A stretch of DNA of 64,000 nt. Origin: Tenodera sinensis (Eukaryota; Arthropoda; Insecta; Mantodea; Mantidae). Below the pieces are notes generated by a model. It was not told the DNA's origin. It made no database searches and was given only the letters and a program-made list of their open reading frames with translations. Below, one piece after another: positions 24,076 through 34,505 of this stretch. The DNA is taken from positions 35,407,305 to 35,471,304 of the forward strand of contig CM060961.1 in the NCBI GenBank assembly GCA_030765045.1, in the 5' to 3' direction. A program made the translations under genes and the position numbers. Position 1 is the first letter of the stretch. Each line of letters begins with the position of its first letter.

Positions 24076-25429
24076 CCAGTGACAGCAACGAATGAACAGA
24101 ACCAAAACACAAAGCTTATGGAAAACCTGTACATTTTAGTGTATATATCGGAGTTATTTTACATGAATGTAAATTGAACGAACTCCAGCGCTACCTGTAC
24201 GGCGAAACAGCGAAGTGGAGGGAAATGGAATTTGTTTTGTTTTGGGAATGCTAGTCATTTAACACATTACACTCTGCGGTGGTCAGTGGAGAACTGGTAT
24301 TTGTGGCCTCTAAATTAACGTTGTTTCTAATGAACTAATAAAATAGGAAAACCAAAACATCAGGTATGTTCGAAAGCCTTCTATGTCACTTGGGAGCGAT
24401 TTTCATCTACACCGTTTTCGCCAAGTTTGCTTCATTGACTCATTCTGTATTTTAGTGACCAAGACGACTATTAAATCCCGAAATATGCATGCATTCATGC
24501 ACTCTCAAACTATAGAACATTCACGATGAAAGGTAAAATACATCAAAATATGTACTATGATACTTGTACCTATTTCCTTACATCAGTTCACTTTTTAGCA
24601 CAATTAACAATTAAGAACCTATTTACATCGTTTTCTGTGTTTTTTAGTCAATATGTTTTTCTAGGCAGATAATCACCTTTCTACATCACAAGACTTATGA
24701 GTCCAAACTAAAGGAATATACTTGTGACACTGTCAGATCGAATTTTCTTTCGAGGCTTCGTCACAAATAACCTTTTTCACTGCACACAAGAATGCATAGT
24801 TGGGGTTCGTATTTATGACCCTCTCCAGTTTCTTCTTGGCCACTACACCCACTTTACCAGAGAAAGAATCGAGGGATCTTTGAAATTCCTCAACAGCTAC
24901 CAATGACACAGATATGACTTCTAATTTTTTTCGAAGAGTATAGATTATAGAAGTTGGTTTTAATGTAAATCAAATCTCACACGCTGACACTGACCATCTG
25001 TGACAATGAGTCAACTGGGTGCGTTTCCCTGCTTTCGAAGGTCAAATTCCTCGCCCCTCCTACATTATTGGTTCACGCTGGACCTGTGAAAGCAACCTCA
25101 ATACACAAGAGGGCTGGAATGTATAGGTTAGGTTATACAACAAAGCTGGACACCTCGAGCTGGAACCTAACGAACAATCACCCTCCAGGAGGAAGGGATG
25201 AGATGCAGGAACCATGGCAGGCTACAGGTCACATGCAGGGACTATCCCAACACCATTTTCATAATTGAAACTGCCCAAAGAGGGCGATGAACGACCCGTT
25301 GTCCAAGCAGTCATTTAGTGTCCAAGAGGAGTACTTACTCTTTCCTTTGCGTACGCATCCACGTCATCTGTCCGGCAGCACCACACGCCGCAAGATATAG
25401 AAGCAAGCCTGAAAGACAAAAAGGAAATA
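24076..25429. other. No recognisable feature
   Basis: Unclassified sequence. The stretch near 25060-25260 is more complex but yields no recognisable protein. Confidence 0.4.
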
Positions 25430-25600
25430 AATGAAAGGGAAAGATGGAAAGCAAATTGTAGTAAGTAAGCAAGCTTCCCATCATTTGTCTACCAACCAGA
25501 GGAAACTACAAGAGAATGCTGAATGTGCAGTTGACCAGAATGGAACCCACAACCTCCTAAATGTAAGCATCATACTTTACCAACCCGGTGTGCTTAAAAG
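25430..25600 (-). mobile_element. tRNA-derived SINE (same type as 42322-42425)
   Basis: The minus strand reads GGTTGGTAAAGTATGATGCT...AGGAGGTTGTGGGTTCCATT. This parallels GGCGGTAAAGTG...AGGAGGTCGCGGGTTCAATT at 42340-42384, including box B. Confidence 0.55.
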
Positions 25601-26109
25601 CGATAGCCTCATGTAGGTACATATACTGCGGGACAAAATCCTGGCACACCGGGTATGCTGATATGATCCCAAATACATATATTTCCTATCGTATTCATGT
25701 TCTGAGGTTTCACTCTTCGAATCTATTTTGGCACCGAAGCGAGAGTTAGCCATATTTGAATTTGAATAGTGCGTGAAATTACGCTGCGCTTTTGTTAGAA
25801 TTCTCTAATCTGATTATAACATAGGAAAAGCAGACGAGTTGTTAATGCAAAAGTAAGGTTGGCATTCGTTGAAGTTTGAACTTTGGTTGATTTCAACCAA
25901 TTCACGCAATAGTGGAATAGTCTTGTGTAATTAAGGCATCAGATATGAGACATTTGAAAAAATGAGAAAAGAGATAAGGCAAAGCCGTCTGATAGACCTC
26001 AGCTCACAAGTTATGTCCCAATAAGGGTACCTCATAAGTTAAGGGATAACATTGTGCTAAATACACGAATTTATCCCTAAGAGCAACCTAAAACTGCGGC
26101 AAGAGCTTA
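25601..26109. other. No recognisable feature
   Basis: Unclassified sequence. Confidence 0.35.
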
Positions 26110-26200
26110 CAAATTGCACACATTATACCCATTCGCTTTCGAGTCTACAAAGAGAGCTGTTAACCACTACGCCACCCAAACCGACTGGGTTTTGCAATAA
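26110..26200 (-). mobile_element. tRNA-like SINE remnant
   Basis: The minus strand has box A-like TGGCGTAGTGGTTAACAGCT, with an eroded box B (ACTCGAAAGCG). Probably a decayed SINE head. Confidence 0.4.
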
Positions 26201-26914
26201 AAATTGTTACTCTGGTAACATATCATTAAAATCTACGTGTTTTAGGAACATTAAATGAAAAGAACTGCTACAGAAACTTCAATTAAGTAACACATAACAT
26301 TAGAAGCCTAATGATCTGGGAGTAAAATATGGTCACTAAATTACAATAAAAATCCGATTTATGGGAGAGAGTAAGTGCGTATTAAAAGGTCATAAAAGAA
26401 ATAATGAACAGGTAGAAGTTAACTGCAGCGTCTCCTAAACAATAGAAATTGTAGAGGACACCAAAAGGTCGCGTTTCAAGAATGCAAATGACAGAGGAGT
26501 TGAAAGAAATGTTGAACGTAACAAAACGAGAAATTTAATTCGGTGCAGTATTTGCGTGCATTAGCAGTATTACGGTTAAGCGGTGTAACATATGTAACGT
26601 TGAGTGCATGTTACAGGGCAGTAATAGCCACTTACTTCAACTATGGAAATTATAGCAACGGAATCGCACTTCTTTCGATGGTGTCGCCTAACCTTTCACC
26701 TTTATCGCCCAATCTGGTCACTTCACGACCCTTGTTTTTCATTCTGTGACCCCGTTTGAGTCAGCTCACCTGCTATTATTCACTTCTTTGTGTTAGACGG
26801 CTAACGCAACTTCTAATACCTAGTTCCCTTAGATGAGAAAAAGAAATTAGAGCGCGTCTGATATACTGTTTAAAAGGTCTGGGGTACAGTCTCCTAGAAA
26901 AATAAATCCTTAGC
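26201..26914. other. No recognisable feature
   Basis: Unclassified sequence. Confidence 0.4.
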
Positions 26915-27240
26915 ACAACAGCCCATGAAGGGCCAAGGCTTGCCGCCCAACCGCTGCGTCCCCCACCTCTGCCCACTATAGGCGTCTTTAGTGGGGTGCA
27001 GTACTAGAGGATGGGACGTGGTCAGCGCCCCGAGCCCTCTCGGCCAGTTATGCGGCCTTCTTGAACTGGGACCGCTACTTCTCCGTCAAGTAGCTCCTCA
27101 ATTGGTCCCCCCGGGACCTAACGAGGCTGAGCGCACCCCGTGTCAGACCTCCCAGCGGGGGAAAATCCCCATGCTGGTACCGGGGATCGAACCCGGGTCA
27201 GAGGCAAGCGCGCTACCAACTGCGCCACAGAGGTGGTCGG
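26915..27240 (-). mobile_element. tRNA-derived SINE, full head (SINE-B type)
   Basis: The minus strand begins CTGTGGCGCAGTTGGTAGCG (box A; plus 27216-27227), with box B GGGTTCGATCCCC (plus 27184-27194). The GC-rich body ends at GGCCCTTCATGGGC. The body matches 31050-31366 over about 300 bp. A 111-codon plus-strand frame across it is incidental. Confidence 0.85.
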
Positions 27241-27357
27241 GTTTGACTATACCAATGCCTTTTAATGTCAGCATACCCAGAAGTCTAATGGTTGAATTCA
27301 GGCGAACGCGGAGGCCATGCTACTGAACCTCTTCGACCAATCTATCGTCCATTAAAT

Positions 27358-27675
27358 ATTCGGTTTAAGTATCAGGAACGGTTTAATTCCAATGTGTGGG
27401 CAGGAATTGGGATGACAGACTCCTGAGACCATACACTTTACCGAACAAATTCACAGGTGCTGTCTATCAGACTCCTGCGCTTTTGGAGGTTGTGCTTGTG
27501 GAAAAATGACGAATATGACTTATTCGTGAAGGGGCACCACCCTATTTTGTACGCACCGCGCGACAACCCTTAAATCAAACATTTAATGAACAATGGAGGG
27601 GTCGAGGAGGCCCAGGAGCATGGCCTCCCCATTTGCTGCACTTCAAACCATTCGGTTTCTGACTATGGGGGACAA
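27358..27675 (+). pseudogene. Tc1/mariner-type transposase relic
   Basis: Plus-strand frames give RFKYQERFNSNVWAGIG, then pieces matching LRPYTLPNKFTGAVYQ, then GAPPYFVRTARQPLNQTF, NEQWRGRGGPGAWPP and a degraded SPDLTPLDFFLWG-like block. This is the order found in an arthropod-rich DDE family (…NVWAG…GAPPHF…RGGPVAWPPRSPDL…). Frameshifts and stops make it non-functional, and only the central/C-terminal catalytic part remains. The same family occurs at 60880-61560 on the other strand. Confidence 0.8.
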
Positions 27676-27960
27676 TTAAAAACATTGGTGTATACCAAAC
27701 CTGGAAAACACTAAATCGCCTTCCTCAGAAAAATACTCTTTCTGACGGTCACTAACAAAAGTTACTTTCAAATTTTCGGAAAAATAGTTCCATTGTTGCA
27801 ATCTGGAGGCTAGCACCTCTGCCTTGACTGTAGAATGTTCCAGATCTCTGTCTAAATCATTTAATTCATTTTGCCTAATTTTGTGATGTTCAAATTTAAC
27901 ACCAACTCCAAAGTCAGGATCAAAATTCTTATTTAGTTGCAATTTGCTGTCATCAGTCAT
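27676..27960 (-). pseudogene. Fragment of a multicopy arthropod protein of unknown function
   Basis: A 94-codon minus-strand frame with KIRQNELNDLDRDLEHS, KAEVLASRLQQWN and RQKEYFSEEGDLVF. This resembles an arthropod protein family I recall with the core H-K-I-x-Q-x-ELNDLVRDL...KAELLxSRLQxWNLL...FF...LVFC, usually several hundred residues and often high copy, possibly transposon-borne. The frame ends as it meets the transposase relic at 27675. Recognition is from memory and the function is unknown. Confidence 0.5.
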
Positions 27961-28604
27961 ATGTCATATTATAAAAATAAGACGTAACTGGCAACTGTCA
28001 TTAACATTTTCATTATAAGAAGTGCTAATTAAACCACCAGTGTCGCAATTTTCCGGTTGATCACTGTTATATTTTCATACTGGTAGTAAATTGCGCTTGC
28101 ATAAAGGCAAGCTTGGTGCATTGATTTTCCTTCAAGATTTCCTAGAACATGCTCTTCTTGTGAACATGTTTACGAGTCTCCTGCACCGGATAGATAGACC
28201 TAACAAGTATTGTCATATCAGTGCATTGTGGGTAAATATACCCTCATTTAAAATACAGCCCCGGGCAGGCAGGCAGCCAGTTACAACATCAAAGAGAATA
28301 ATTTGTATTTCCATGACCTGATATGTTTTGTGTATGGCATTAATTTGTCAAATGTTTACAAATCATTCTGAAAGAGCGCGTGTATTTGAAAAATAAAAGA
28401 CAAACAAGACATGTTTTTCTAGCAATCCCGGATATTAAATAATGTTTATGTTCAACTGAGGGAACGAATGACATCCCTCAAACGTATACAGTGTTTGTAA
28501 ATGGTCCTTGACGGGCAGGCACGTGGCTGCTCTTCGTAATGACTATTTTCATATAAGCTTTAACTGTAAAACCACATCCTTGAAAAACATACTTTTTCTC
28601 CTAC
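27961..28604. other. No recognisable feature
   Basis: Unclassified sequence upstream (minus sense) of the fragment above; no continuation of its frame was seen. Confidence 0.4.
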
Positions 28605-28900
28605 GTTTAGTAAAGTGAGGAAGTATTGCATTACACCCAAAAGTTTAATGTCCAAATTTCACCAGAAACATGTTTTGAGGCCTCCAGAATAAAAAAAAGC
28701 ATTTTTAGAAAAAGGTGCGTATGTGTATGTCAACAGACTGACTGACAGACACACAGACAGACACGCACGGACCTTTTTCTAAAAAGGCGTTCTTTCTTTT
28801 CTTTTTTTAAAATTTTTTTTTATTTATTTATTTTTTTTTTTATTTATTTAGGGGGTCTCAAAATATATTTCCGATGGAATCTCGATATCGAGTTCAACAC
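28605..28900. mobile_element. Minimal fold-back family A element
   Basis: The left arm is an inverted family A 3' end (GAGGAAGTATTGCATTACAC to GCATTTTTAGAAAAAGGTGC). The centre is CA/GACA-like sequence (28720-28768). The right arm is the same 3' end in forward sense (GGACCTTTTTCTAAAAAGGC to CGATGGAATCTCGATATCGA), expanded by a T-rich run at 28795-28850. Nothing of the body remains. Confidence 0.8.
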
Positions 28901-28912
28901 ACTTTTGGTGCA

Positions 28913-29777
28913 AAAAATCTGTGTTGCACTCACATGACTTTCTCTACTCTTGTACTAACCATTCTTACAAACTCTTATTCCTATATCTTCTTTCTTGATA
29001 GTTGAGATAAACATTTGTACAAATTATCTTATTGCTTATTTATTTGTAGGCGCAAGAGGAATGTTAGAATACAGTAGGCTTTGTGCGATAGTAAAATGTT
29101 CGAGATTCTGTTGTCTTTGCACACTTAACATACAAAAAAAAGGAACAACGATGATCCATTTCACGAAAGTTCTAAGTTTTCCGAAACTCACACACATAAC
29201 AAGGAATATCTCCGAAATTGTTCACCCTACAAGAAAATTTATTGAGACATAAATTATGTATTTTAGCAAGATCTACATTTTTTGTATAGTATAATTTGCT
29301 CTATCTCTAACGGTTTATCAGTTATGCAAAAGTCGTCCAGTGTAAATACGACTACAGGGGCTATAGCCAGAAAATTCAAGATATGCATTTCATTTGTCAT
29401 CAAAATATCTCAAACATATGACATTTTAACCAAAATCGTTAGAGCCATTTTCAAGAAAATAAAAATTTTCGAAAAATTTGCCATGTAAAGGGTAGTTTAG
29501 GGTGGGGCTATTTTGTTCAAAATCTTCGTGTCGCATCCTTGAAAGACATTAAACTTAAATACCAACTTTAGTTTTTAACCGACTTTTCGTTTTTGAGTTA
29601 TCCTGTCCACAGACTGACGACTGACAGACTGACACACAGACACACACACGGACCTTTTTCTAAAAATACCTTTTTTGGATTCAGGGGGCCTCAAAACATA
29701 TATTTCCGTTGAAATCTCGACATCGAACTTTTGGGTGGAATACAATACTTCCCCTACTTATTAGTAGAGAAAGTAAA
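28913..29777 (+). mobile_element. Family A, full-length reference copy
   Basis: It starts CAAAAAATCTGTGTTGCACT then CACATGACTTTCTCTAC. The body has landmarks GTGTTAGTTGAGATAAAC-like sequence (about 29000), GCAAGATCTACATTTTTTG (29265), CGTCCAGTGTAAATACGAC (29333) and AATCGTTAGAGCCATTTTC (29435). Next come AACCGACTTTTCGTTTTTGA, a short GACA/CA tract (29615-29650), GGACCTTTTTCTAAAAATAC, TGAAATCTCGACATCGAA and TTGGGTGGAATACAATACTT. It ends with the hairpin CTTCCCCTAC-TTATTA-GTAG then AGAAAGTAAAAA. No transposase, Rep/helicase or RT is encoded, so it is non-autonomous. Confidence 0.93.
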
Positions 29778-31036
29778 AATATGGGACATTATTTATAGAC
29801 AACCGTCGTAATATTTTTCTTCCTGCTAGAAATTGATGGTGTTTGCAGGGTAATTAGAGCTTATAAAGTAATAAATCTGTTATGATATTCTATTTTTTGT
29901 TGCCAAATAATTATGAAGTATATGTTCAGTTTGTGAATTAATTGAATGTTAATTGCCTCAAAACTATAAAACGGATTCTGCTGGAACAATGTGTGGTGGT
30001 TTATAACATAATCAAACTTAAGTGTGCATTGATTTCACAGTAATAAAATATATAACATTGAAATTTCAGTCGCAGGGTTCCTTAAGTAAATTTGAGTAAA
30101 ATAATACTTAGTAAATTACATAAGTTCTGCAAATATCAACATTTGCAAATAATTGAAGACAACTAGCTTACCTAAAGGAGTAGACTATTATAAACCAAAT
30201 GACAAATCAATTTAAGAGGATAGAAGAGAATAAGTATGTTTGAAAATGAAATTTTAACAGCGCGATTTAAGTTTGCAGTAGGTGCTGTAGCTGCTGGGTG
30301 TTACTACGCAAGGTTTCCTGATGAAACATATTGAAGATTGGTAGCTATATAAATGACATCACAGATTGCTATTAGCTCTTCGCTTATGTTATCAAGTAAT
30401 GGCCTTTAATCAAGAGAAATAAAAGCGGAATCTCGTGGGGTATATTGAGTGCGGAAAAACGATGAAACAGTTTCGCGAAAAACAACAGTATTGTTGAATG
30501 TGCCTATGAATAAGCATTTGGCTGTTCATTTATTAAGCGTATATTATTATAAGTATTTCTTTGCTTTCCAATCTATGATGTACTCTCTGAAGCGAGTCCA
30601 AGGTTTCCTAGAAATGCCCATCCTCGTGGTGCCACCTATTGTTGTGGTATTTCTACCTTGAACCTCTCCGTAGCGATGCTTTTCGGACGTCAGAAGTCAT
30701 CCTTTGAAGCTATCAACATGATATTCAAATAAGTCTTCTGAATACAATGCTGCATGGCACCATGTTGGGATGCTATTTCAGAACAGGAATGCTGAATGAA
30801 GGTACAGGGTCAGTACAATATGAACCGCTGCATTGACGATATTCTGGGCAGATGTACAGAATTTCAAAACACATCTCGAAGAATCCTAGTGATAAATGTC
30901 AACACGTAATTGCGATTATTTTGTGATACTTTATTGTCACATGGCTCACTAAGATAACACATAGGTAAACGAACTTTTATGCTGGGTGTTATATTGTGCA
31001 TTTTATATAGATAGTTCTTCCCCCTAAAATGTGCGT
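29778..31036. other. No recognisable feature
   Basis: AT-rich unclassified sequence, no supported frame. Confidence 0.4.
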
Positions 31037-31049
31037 AATTACGTTATTA

Positions 31050-31366
31050 TGTAAACCCCGCGCGACAGCCTACGAAGGGCCAAGGCCTAACGCCCAGCCA
31101 CTGCGTCCCCCACCTCTGCCCACTACAGGCGTCATTGGTGAGGTGCAGTACTGGAGGGTGGGACGTGGTCAGCGCCCCGAGCCCTCCCGGCCAGTTATGC
31201 GGTTTTCTAGACCTGGGGCCGCTACTTCTTCATCAAATAGCTCCTCAATTGGTCCCCCTGGGACCTAACGAGGCTGAGAGCACCCCGTGCCAGACCTCCC
31301 AGAGGGGATAAAATCCCCCTGCTGGTACCGGGGATCGAACCCGGGTCCTCCGTGCCAGAGGCAAGC
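31050..31366 (-). mobile_element. SINE-B copy with perfect 13-bp target-site duplication
   Basis: Flanked by AATTACGTTATTA at 31037-31049 and 31367-31379. The minus-strand head keeps box B (GGGTTCGATCCCC, plus about 31330-31342) but starts at GCTTGCCTCTGGCACGGAGG, so about 25-30 bases including box A are missing. The body matches 26915-27240. The duplication shows LINE-type target-primed insertion of a 5'-truncated copy. Confidence 0.92.
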
Positions 31367-31379
31367 AATTACGTTATTA

Positions 31380-31945
31380 AAACGTAAAAATAATAGTGAG
31401 GGAAAGCATAGAAATATTTAAGGAACCATGATACGGGAAAACCACTCTACACAATATTAGCAGGACGACCTTCTATTGGAGGAGAAAGAACCAATAGAAT
31501 TTGCAAGTTGAAGGAGACATCGAGGCCAGTCAGAGTAGGCAGTGATTGGATGGATGAAGGTTGCAGCAGTTCAACGAAGAAGCCGAACATGATTAAAAGC
31601 TCCAACAGGTCGCGCCCATACCGGAAGCCAAGAAAGGAGTAATAGAGTTTAACATGTACGCCTAGACCATGGAAAATGACATTCGACCTATGTTGAAATA
31701 CCTGTTTTTTCAGTTATTCAAATTAAAGGCCCGCCGGTCAGCGAAGATGTCAATAGCGGCCATAGAAGCAAGAATTAAAAGTTAAACACCCAGTATATTA
31801 CTTATCATACAGTGTGAACAATATAAACCTGAATCATTTTAATGGTCCATAACTCTTGAACCAAATAGTAAACATGTGCAACTTTGGGAGAATGAAACTT
31901 AAAGAGTTAAAGTTTATATGGATCGTGGGGTATGTACCTAATTAT
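31380..31945. other. No recognisable feature
   Basis: Unclassified sequence. Confidence 0.4.
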
Positions 31946-32109
31946 TGTGACATCGGGCGCGGCAACCAACGGGCACGACTGTTTGTGTATACATGACTAA
32001 CACAATGTGTATTTTTGCATGAGATTACAAGGGAAATAAAGGGATAGAAAAGTAACTGGACTTATTTTGTCATTTGTAATATGGTGTCAGGGGTGGGATT
32101 CACTGAATA
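31946..32109 (+). mobile_element. LTR 3' end and primer-binding site
   Basis: AAATAAAGGGATAGAAAAGT then AACTGG precedes the primer site TGGTGTCAGGGGTGGGAT (32092-32109, tRNA-Leu type). The AATAAAG..ATAGAAAAGTAAC segment is shared with the LTR ending at 35290. The upstream limit (TGTGA at 31946) is a guess; the LTR may be truncated. Confidence 0.6.
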
Positions 32110-32987
32110 GGCAATTTGTTACATGTTTTATCTAATATACATGGATATTACATAATACATAGGTACTATGTGTTGTATTATCACAACTTTTACATTTATT
32201 GCTAAATGGAGCCAAACAGAGCAAAACACATTTTCTTAAAGCTTAAAAGTTATACTATTATTAAGATTAATGTTTTAATTTGTTACAAAATTTGGCCAAA
32301 TTTCACGGATGTGTCATACTTCTCACTCCAACCTGCATATACTATTCAGTAGTTTTATATCCTGTTTCAGAGTTACTGTGCTTCAAAACCTCTTTCAGTG
32401 AGGGAGCACAATAGAGGCATGCAGCATATCTAAGACAAGGAAGGATACCTAGCTCGTTTTGAACCGCGGGGGGTATTTAGCCTTTCTAGCGCTGCTGTGA
32501 AGAACACCTTGAGGGCAGACAGAGAGAGACAGCGATAGTGTTTAACAAACACAGCGTTACACAAACACTGAGAGGGCGAGTTCTTTTGCTTTTTTTCAGA
32601 ATAAAGTGAGAGCCCTTGGGGGTAACAACGTTGCAGCCTCCGCCGGTGCTTTGTAATAACAAAACACGTGTGAACTTGCTAGGCTTAGTTGTGATTAACG
32701 TCATCCTTGTGCCTACTCGATTGTAAAAGCTGCAGTTACAACAATGTATTAGAGGATTAATGCTTTGTAACGTATCGGCAATGCTGCAGGCTCAACATGT
32801 TGTGTGCGAGTAGAGAAACCAACTTATCTTTGGCATATTTCCATAATTAGCACATCAATCGATGTAAAAATATATTATGTTTATTAAGTGTTGATTAGAG
32901 CGTGCGAATTGAAGCGATTTTCATTTACAGTCACTGTTAATTTCTACAAAAATATAGCAGCTAGAAATCTTTGAAGATTGGGAATAT
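32110..32987. other. No recognisable feature
   Basis: Would be the leader/gag region of the LTR element, but no gag or protease motif is visible. Confidence 0.4.
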
Positions 32988-33029
32988 GTGAATTCCAATC
33001 GGAAAAATGGGAGTTACTCTGAACAAAAA

Positions 33030-33320
33030 CAGACACACCCACACACAAGCGGACAGACTCCAAGTCGCACGCGCACGCACACACACACACACGTATTCAT
33101 TATTTTATTTATTTATTATTATTACTATTATTACTCCTACTACTACCCCTACTACTCCTCCTACCCCTCCTCCTACTCCTACTCCTCCTGCTATAACTAT
33201 TCCTATCGCTACTGTAATTATTATTATTTATATTATTATGATTATGATTATTATTATTACTATTACTATTACTATAAGTAGTAATAGTGGTAGTGGTGGA
33301 GGCGGCAGCGGTAGTAGTAG
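33030..33320. repeat. Compound low-complexity tract (CA, TTA, CTA, CCT, GTA/GGT)
   Basis: A CA run (33069-33092) is followed by about 220 bp of pyrimidine-rich triplets, then TTA/ATG triplets and a final GTA/GGT-rich part. The Tyr-, Thr- and Pro-rich frames it gives are artefacts. Confidence 0.9.
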
Positions 33321-33908
33321 AAGAATTATAGTACTATTTTAAAATTCCCTGTCTCAAATAACCTTCCCATGGAACACAGAGTTTGTTCGCAGGCTCATGG
33401 TCCCTAGCAGGAAACGCCAGTAAACAATTCCAGAGAAACACAGATTTAGGAAGCAGCTGTTCTGCTTCTAATCACATTTACGATAACGTTGCCAGCCTTG
33501 GAAGGTGCATTTACGCTAGAATAAAGTAAAATAGCACAATGTAAATGTTATTTTCAGCCGGTGTAGCAATTTAGCTTATAAAATGTATAGTTATGTATGA
33601 TACAAGGGTTAAAAGGAACATTTTATCCCGTGTATCTTACATTATTTTACACAGTGCTGAATATTCATAGATATATCATGGATTATACAGAAATATATGC
33701 TATTGTTTTACCTTTTTCATGGTTATGATGCTCAACTGGCTGCGATGTTCAGTTGTTGCCTTGCTTTAGGTGCTGACAACATGACTTACAAAACCACAAC
33801 TGGGCGTACAATAATGGACGGACGGGAGTCGAACTGCTTGACACCATATGCCGGGCCGGCGAGAATAAAAAGAAAGGGCGCTCCAGGTCAGCCTAGCGCA
33901 ACTCTGAC
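33321..33908. other. Mostly unrecognised; weak tRNA-like head
   Basis: A minus-strand GTTCGACTCCCG (about 33824-33835) resembles a box B, possibly a SINE remnant. Otherwise unclassified. Confidence 0.3.
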
Positions 33909-34248
33909 TGTAACAATGGAATCGGCAGAACAAAAGGGACTTTTCTAGCACCTTCCAGACTTCTAACTGAGTCGTTTCCGGTGCTTGTGTGCCAATTTCG
34001 AGAAATATCGGTATGACGTCATCCCCATATAAGGATACGAGACAGGAACAGAATAAGTTTAGTTTTAGAATTAAGGTTACAGACATGAGTCGGTCAGTGT
34101 GTCAGTTTGTGTGTCGTCGTGAAAATTACATCCGTGCGTCGAAAGAGGATGAACGAGCGTCGAGTGTTTGTAACCCGTAGTTTAGTGTACGAGAGATAAA
34201 GTGAAAAAGACACTGAAAGGATAGAGCAAGGTTATGAGAAGTGTTACA
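33909..34248 (+). mobile_element. Candidate solo LTR, about 340 bp
   Basis: The 7-bp inverted termini TGTAACA (33909-33915) and TGTTACA (34242-34248) obey the TG…CA rule. CCATATAAGG at 34022 and GATAAAGTGAAAAAG near 34193 resemble a TATA box and a polyadenylation region. No target-site duplication or primer site adjoins it, so this may be chance. Confidence 0.35.
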
Positions 34249-34505
34249 CCACTTCGTTTATACCGGTCCCGCTATCTGGGTTTTCTGGAAGTTAAACGAG
34301 CTGAGGAATCATTCCTCCGTAAAGGAATTTTCGATCTCATGGGCGGTTGTGGGATCCAGAAATAATATATTCTTGTGTTTTATACAGACAGAGCAATTAA
34401 ACCTTTCGACTCTATATAAAATGATTATCACTTTGCAGCTCACACCTCACGCGAAGTTCCCACGTCTGTCGAGATTGACTGCTTAAGTCTCTTATAGGTT
34501 TCTTT

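Noticed and set aside
25125..25140. TTAGG-like telomeric motif (GGTTAGGTTA), also AACCTAACC near 56778
   Set aside because: Only about two units; expected by chance and not an interstitial telomere array.
33007..33342. Thr/Pro/Ile-rich 111-codon frame
   Set aside because: Low-complexity triplets; overlapping frames are equally open.
33766..34086. 106-codon minus-strand frame
   Set aside because: Overlaps the candidate LTR and a tRNA-like motif; no recognisable domain and codon content is not distinctive.
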